Assembly: GCA_030522415.1 (NCBI GenBank)
Contig: CM060131.1
Span: forward strand, 7,892,703-7,956,702
Reading direction: 5' to 3'
DNA from: Channallabes apus
Lineage: Eukaryota > Chordata > Actinopteri > Siluriformes > Clariidae
Length of the DNA stretch: 64,000 nt
The number at the start of each line of letters is the position of its first letter. The first letter of the stretch is position 1. The notes under the pieces were generated by a model that worked only from the letters and a program-made list of their open reading frames with translations, was not told where the DNA came from and made no database searches. Below, piece after piece: positions 58,747 to 64,000 of this stretch. The position numbers and the translations under genes are program-made.

Positions 58747-59849
58747 AACTCACCAACCATTACCATCAAGACAAACAATGTGCCTACTCATAGTCAATGT
58801 CCATACTCACCATTTATGCTCATTTTCAGTAGGCACTGCCTAGCATTTATGTACATCAATACTTGCCATCCATACTTCTCACCACTTACTGTCCATACTT
58901 ATGATACATATTTATTAATACACACTGTCAATACCTTTCAGCCATAGTCACCATCCATTTTCTCTGTTTATGCTTGTTCATGCTTTTATTCATGCTTTCC
59001 ATCCATCTAGCCCTTCATCCAGCCTTTACTGTCCATATTTGTTATTTATACGTTATATTTACTAATGATGTCCTCTTGTGCTTTTATTTTGGCTTCTGAG
59101 ATCGGGGTTAGGGCTAGATCTATAATAAACCGTTTTAATATGTAATTGTCTTTGCAAGATCTTCACAAACGTATTGAAATAAATATGTGCAGTGAGGATG
59201 TGGGTGAGAGTGAATGATTGTGGGTGTGTGTATTTGTTTGCAAATGTCTCTATTAACCCAAGCGTTTTTCTGACTCCAAGGCAACACTCTGCTTGTCTGC
59301 TGGAATGAGAGCCAATGTAAATGAATATTTTACCACTGCAGGGCAAGTGAGCAAAAGATAATGCACACTCCTCCTACTCCACAATTAGTAGTGCAGTTTT
59401 GCATTAGAGCATAATTGAGTGCACGTGTCAGCAGTGTAGCTGTGAAGATGGATTTTTGGAATGAACTGTCTATCTCACTAAAATATTTTATGAGCGTTCT
59501 AAATTTGGGTGGTTAACATAAGGCACATTCAGCAGCTGATTACAAATGAGTGAAAAGATTTTGTACAGTAATTGTATGAATAATAATGTTCAGAAAAGGT
59601 CAACATCAAACAAACACATCTCTTAGTTTGTTTAATTACAGTTTATTGGCTACCAGCCACTATAATTTAAAATAAAAAGACCTGGTTTTAGAAGATATGT
59701 GTTTTCTGTCAAGTTATTATCATGGTATTTTAATAATAATAATAATTTAGCAGATATGGTCATAAAAGTATTTTATTTCCTTTGCAATGTTATTAAAATA
59801 TTTGTGGTTAATGGTCCTTTTACTCTTGTCTGGCACCCACCCAAAATAC

Positions 59850-60245
59850 ATGCGCTGGCCATTTCATTATGTTCACCTAGCTGGTACTGGGTTGGACCTC
59901 CTCTTGCCTTCAGAACTGCCTCAATTCTTTGCGAAATTGATTCAACAAAATGCTGGAAATATTCTTTAGGTTCTTATTGACATGATATGATATCACACAC
60001 CTTCAGAAGATTTATTGGGTGCATATCCATGATGGAAATCTCCCGTCCACCCCAATCCAAAGGTGCTCTATTTGATTGAGAACTGGCGGCCATGGAAACC
60101 ATTTCAGTAGAGTGAACTCACGGTCATGTTCAACCAGATCGAGATGATTTTAGCTGTGACATAGCAGGTTATCGTGTGGTCATAAAAGGATTGACATGGT
60201 CAGTAATGATACTCACGTATGCTGTGGCTTTAAACAATACATTGT
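59850..60245 (-). pseudogene. Tc1/mariner-like fossil, catalytic C-terminal half
   Basis: Plus-strand landmarks (GGACCTCCTCTTGCCTTCAG, ATGATGGAAATCTCCCGTCC, CCAAAGGTGCTCTATTTGATTGAG, GGTCATAAAAGGATTGACATGGTCAG) are the reverse complement of the end of the same transposase family whose HTH part lies at 8060-8340. Indels break every frame. Confidence 0.75.
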
Positions 60246-60257
60246 ATACAATATAAT

Positions 60258-60405
60258 ACAGGCCAGGGGTAGCTCAGTTGTTAAGGCATTGGACTACAGT
60301 TCGGAAGATCCCAGGTTCAAACCCCACAACCACCAAGTTGCCACTGTTGGGCTCTTGAGCAAGGCCCTTAACCCTCAACTGCTCAGATGAGCTAAAAATG
60401 TAATG
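60258..60405 (+). mobile_element. tRNA-derived SINE, 3'-truncated
   Basis: GGGGTAGCTCAGTTGTTAAG gives an A box and CAGGTTCAAACCCC a B box (GGTTCAAACCC), 55 bp apart. Then the core CCACTGTTGGGCTCTTGAGCAAGGCCCTTAACC, in pieces typical of otophysan tRNA SINEs. It stops near AAAAATGTAATG without the usual 3' part. Confidence 0.85.
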
Positions 60406-60420
60406 TTGGTGCTTATTTTA

Positions 60421-61263
60421 GGGTGCTTTCACACCTATAGTTTGATTTGCTTTAGTCCGCACCAGTCAGAAAAATGTTACAATGTAGTAAACAGACGTTG
60501 GTACGGTTTGCTTTCACATATGCAGAGTTCTAAACGAACCAAAATAGACCGCGAAGCCCATCGGCACCGGAAACAGACTATTTTCAGAAAATCGCGCCAC
60601 TTTCAATAATCATGGAGGAACAGCTTTGATTTGCGCTCATGGCGCTGATCGCACACTACATTGTACGTGCAAATCATTATTTTCAGATAATTAATTTCGA
60701 ACACGATTCGCGGCTGCGACTCCAAACCAGCTCCCTGGTTTTCATCTCGCGCCACTTTAGGGAGAAGAGACGTGCCCTCCTCCTGAATGATCATTTTGTT
60801 ATTAGCCGGCGATCTTCCTGCTGATCCATCAGGTAATCCGTTGGCCGATCGAAACAGCCCAGCCACACATTTTTTCATCTTTAATGTGAATACAGAGAGA
60901 CACTTAATTTCTTCGGCACTCCACGTTTCTCCGCGGTTTGATTTCATCGCGAGTCGCTTGAAAAATTTAATCGAGTCATCAGGAAGGGAAAATAATTTTA
61001 CTCACAACCCCGTATCTCTTATACCCAAATGCATTAAACTATACCATTTCATCAGATTTGGTTTGGTTGCTTTCACACCAGACGAACTGTACCAAAGTAG
61101 AGCGGATAAAGCGGTCCGAGACCACCCCTTCAGGCAGGTCTCGGATCGATTGATTTGGTGCGCACCAAAGTACCGAGATTGCATTCACATCAACGCAAAC
61201 GAACTGAACCAAGGGACCAAACACGTTTGGTGCGCACCAAATGCTGTAGGTGTGAAAGCACCC
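60421..61263 (+). mobile_element. PIF/Harbinger-type MITE with TTA target duplication
   Basis: Inverted ends GGGTGCTTTCACACCTATAG and (reverse complement of the right end) GGGTGCTTTCACACCTACAG, flanked by TTA at 60418-60420 and 61264-61266. 843 bp. Inside, the minus frame 60603-60947 begins MKSNRGETWSAEEIKCL, resembling the Myb/SANT-like helper protein of Harbinger elements. The plus strand from 60612 (MEEQL, then a stop, then a R/L-rich frame to about 60824) may be the start of the transposase. Both are truncated. Confidence 0.82.
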
Positions 61264-61266
61264 TTA

Positions 61267-61895
61267 GGGCACCGGCACCATTTTTTTCTGTGGAAAAGCG
61301 CGGCACTGGTTCCAAAATTTGGAACAGGTGTTATGCGCTAAAATGCCCGCCTGCCATGGACCCCCCCATCATACATAATAGCTATCAAAGATTATATTAG
61401 AACATAAATTCATAGGTTTATTACTATCCAAAATGATATTACAATTATAATAAACCCTAGGCACGTGACAGCCGTCTAGATAATTAATACAAATACGTGT
61501 ATAATGTTTATTTTGTGGCACATTTATTTTTCAGGGCTTTGAACATGAATATGCAAAAAAATGCTAAATAAACATTTATATATAGAAAATTAATATTGTT
61601 TATGATGAAAAATTTGACGAAACTAAGTTTATTATAAAATAAAGAATATAAAAGTATACATGTTGTATAGTATAATGAAAAAATATTAATATTTAGATTT
61701 TTTCATGTACAACATATTTATTTTCATATTGCTTATTTTATTGTGTTGTCTCATGTAATTTTTTATTTGTATACCATTAACCTATGAATTTATCTTCTAA
61801 TATAATCTTTGATAGCGATTATGTAGGGGGAACAATCCATGGCAGGGGGGCATTTTAGCGGGAACCAGAGCAGTGGAAAAGGGGTATTACTGACC
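61267..61895. mobile_element. foldback/MITE-like element with about 130-bp inverted arms
   Basis: Left arm (GTGGAAAAGCGCGGCACTGGTTCC ... GCTAAAATGCCCGCCTGCCATGG ... GCTATCAAAGATTATATTAGAA) is repeated inverted at 61755-61890 (CCATGGCAGGGGGGCATTTTAGCGGGAACC). The AT-rich centre 61420-61750 contains no ORF. It abuts the Harbinger element on its left; the exact ends and target duplication are unclear. Confidence 0.75.
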
Positions 61896-62164
61896 TGTCT
61901 TGGTCTGGCTGTACCATCTGTAGCATTTACTTCCAGTGATTGTACTAAGATGGGCTAATAATGTCAATCTAGGCACTGAACATATTGAGAAGAAAATGCT
62001 GTATTTTCTTGAATAATACTGGGGGCATAATGCAAATATGAAAATATCTAAAAAGAGCCACTTGACAGTAATGATGATCAGGGTTATACATAGGCTGTTT
62101 AAATATTTGGGCCCAGGGGCCAACAAGGTATGTGTTAAAAGTGCGTCGCATACATAATACCCCC

Positions 62165-62525
62165 ACCCCTACTCACCTCGGGGGCAAGGAATAAAAGTTC
62201 AGGCTCAGGAATTTTTCCCACTATCAGCCCTGTGAAGAAACCTTTGAGAGAAACCAGACTCAATAGGGAACCCATCCTCATTTGGGTCATAACAGATAGC
62301 AGGACTTTTATGCCCACATACTGTGCTAGGGCAGGGGGGGGTCTGAATCACTGGGACCTCAACAGCATGTGTAGCTCCAAACCATCACAAAGCAGAATCC
62401 AGCTGGAGGAGCTCTGGATCTATCAGGATCCTCACAGGGTTGGCATCTGGCTACTGGAGCTGGCACAATCTCTAGATGCCTCGGGATGGGTAGAAAAAGA
62501 AAGAACTGGTCGAAAAGAATTAGCC
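62165..62525 (-). mobile_element. SINE-like dispersed repeat, inverse relative of 34880-35150
   Basis: The minus strand holds GAGGATGGGTTCCCTATTGA, GTCTGGTTTCTCTCAAAGGTTTCTTC (as at 34.9 kb) preceded by GGAGCTACACATGCTGTTGAG and CAGCTGGATTCTGCTTTGTG, giving more of the 5' part than the other copy. The 98-aa plus frame over it is a chance frame. Confidence 0.6.
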
Positions 62526-62726
62526 TAGCTGCCGTTCATTTTATTTTATATATGGGAGTGTGCATTTAAATGTACTGGAGGATGAATTATGCGTATGCCA
62601 GGTTAAAAAGGTGTCTAATCTACTTTTAAATTTCTTCCCCAATCTGATGTTTGCGTTGAACAGCAGATTGTCCTGACTATGTCTACATGCCTAAATGCAT
62701 GCCATGTAATAGACTAATTTTCTTTC

Positions 62727-62775
<49 letters not shown>

Positions 62776-63834
62776 AATAAAATAACGAGATAGTGAGTAT
62801 ACTGTACATGAGCATTCTGTACTTATTGCACTGATAATTGGAGAGCGCATGTTTTATTTAGCATATTTCCTCACACTTTCCACCTGTCAATGCCGCACCT
62901 AGGCATGTGTGAGTATTCAAAGTGTAACACTGTAGTGTCAACCGCATTGGTGAGAACATCCAAGACTCATTTACAGAGAGAGAGATGTGTAGAGCTTTTA
63001 CACTGTGATTAATGTTATGTGATAGCTAGCAGACTTTTGCGGAGGTGATTGAAGGAAAATTTGTCAGTAACAACTCAGGAAAAGAGAAAGTGGGATGCAA
63101 TGAGTGATAGAAAGCGAGAGAGAAAAATTATTGAGACAGAGGAAGGTAGAGAGAATCAGAGGTTGTAAGAAAAGCCATCTGGCCTGCTGTGGCTGAGTCA
63201 CTGTCTGTAGTTACAGTAATATATGAACATGTTTTTTCTCCTGGATCAAGATTCATTGACAGCCTTCATTGTCAGTGTTTATTTATATATAAGTTAAGTA
63301 AGTAAGTTTAGTAGAAATATGCTGCCCCGTCTAAGCAGTGTATGTGATTTCTGCCAGTGGAATCGTCTCTTATTACATCAGATGCAGCAGGACCAGCACC
63401 GTCTCTTCACCAGACGTGGCAGTTTCAATTTACTGTTCCAGGAGAGTTCTGCCCCTTGTGTGTTGTATGCGTCTGACAGTTCTGCTGTTCAGTATGGCAG
63501 TGGGTGCTATGTGTTTCGCACTCACTCGACTGTATCTTATTAAGACAGACGAGTGGTAATGAACACCATCTGGGCCCATTCTGTTCAGTCACCATGCCCC
63601 CCTCCATCTCTCTCTCTCTCTCTCTCTTTCTCTTTCTCTATTTTCCCCCTCCAGCTGCCTAAATCTCCAAACATTCTGATGCTGCCATGAAAGATTTACA
63701 TTAGTATATCGCAGCTGATGACTAAATTATTCTTAGTCATCATTCTGATACGTGAACTGACTTTTTTGAAGCCTTACGTTCCTTTGACCAGATTTTGTTG
63801 CTTATATCTTTATTCCCTTGTGTATGTTTATTAG

Positions 63835-63915
63835 GTTACCCAGCAGGCTATCCCACTGCAGCTCCTGCCTACACACCAAGCCTCTATCAGACAGGCAGTC
63901 CAGGGTACCCTCCAG
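63835..63915 (+). CDS. fam168a: fam168a third coding exon
   Basis: Acceptor TTTATTAG at 63827-63834, donor CCAG|GTGAGA at 63916. 81 bp (27 codons, phase 1 to phase 1). Encodes GYPAGYPTAAPAYTPSLYQT then GSPGYPP, equivalent to the [20 protein letters not shown] region of FAM168A. Being symmetric, its skipping would keep the frame. The remaining exons, including the hydrophobic C-terminal part of the protein, lie beyond the window. Confidence 0.93.
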
Positions 63916-64000
63916 GTGAGAAAACACACACACACGCACAAACTGTTTGCCGCAGGCTTACTTACACAACGAGAAGAATTTGATGCCAATATAGATGCCT

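Noticed and set aside
60258..60335. A tRNA gene
   Set aside because: The A and B boxes are followed by a SINE core rather than a 3' acceptor stem and terminator, so it is a SINE head.
60787..61341. 184-aa plus frame
   Set aside because: Runs across the end of a Harbinger MITE into the foldback element; no conserved domain.
62232..62528. 98-aa plus frame
   Set aside because: Antisense to a dispersed SINE-like repeat also present at 34.9 kb.
63319..63543. 74-aa plus frame as an additional fam168a exon
   Set aside because: Does not resemble any part of FAM168A, and the reading frame does not connect by clear splice sites; the true exon is at 63835.

Overview
This is an AT-rich vertebrate window, almost certainly from a teleost fish. 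The evidence is the mix of repeats: several Tc1-like families, Tol2-like hAT ends, Harbinger MITEs, an RTE/Rex3-like LINE, tRNA-headed SINEs and many dinucleotide microsatellites. The one host gene has large introns and normal GT-AG splice sites. There are no bacterial-style genes, operons, CRISPR arrays or rRNA genes. I cannot name the species.

Host gene: three consecutive coding exons on the + strand (54555-54619, 56929-57017, 63835-63915) encode the start of FAM168A (also called TCRP1). The gene runs off the right edge. A probable 5' untranslated exon ends at a GTAAGT donor at 36939, next to a ZNF143/THAP11-type core-promoter motif. The gene would therefore fill 36.5-64 kb, and most of that span is intron packed with old transposons. 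The first coding exon adds 28 in-frame residues upstream of the MNPVYSPVQ start normally given for the family.

Layout. 1-5.05 kb: hAT transposons holding a complete, very young LTR retroelement (954-4523, minus strand) with identical-looking 373-bp LTRs, a GAGTT target duplication and an intact 939-codon proline-rich, repeat-rich ORF, but no pol. 5-10.7 kb: non-coding sequence with Tc1 fragments and a 5'-truncated RTE LINE. 10.75-12.93 kb: a tandem array with a period of about 624 bp. 13-27.8 kb: non-coding sequence with a Ty3/gypsy RT fossil, a decayed Tc1 and two SINEs. 27.87-30.32 kb: a Harbinger-type element carrying a second, older member of the same LTR family (28353-30079, ORF 317 aa). 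30.6-34.7 kb: a run of Tc1-like elements, one with about 200-bp terminal inverted repeats. 36-64 kb: fam168a with intronic Tc1, hAT, Harbinger, foldback and SINE insertions.

The most unusual system is the pair of LTR elements. They share LTR architecture (TG...CA ends, TATA box, poly(A) signal, polypurine tract, 5-bp target duplication), a conserved U3 hairpin with a CRE-like core, and a second hairpin next to the TATA box whose stem is kept by paired changes. Their ORFs match at both ends but carry independently expanded in-frame minisatellites in the middle. They look like a non-autonomous retroelement family that keeps a protein of its own and depends on another element for reverse transcriptase.
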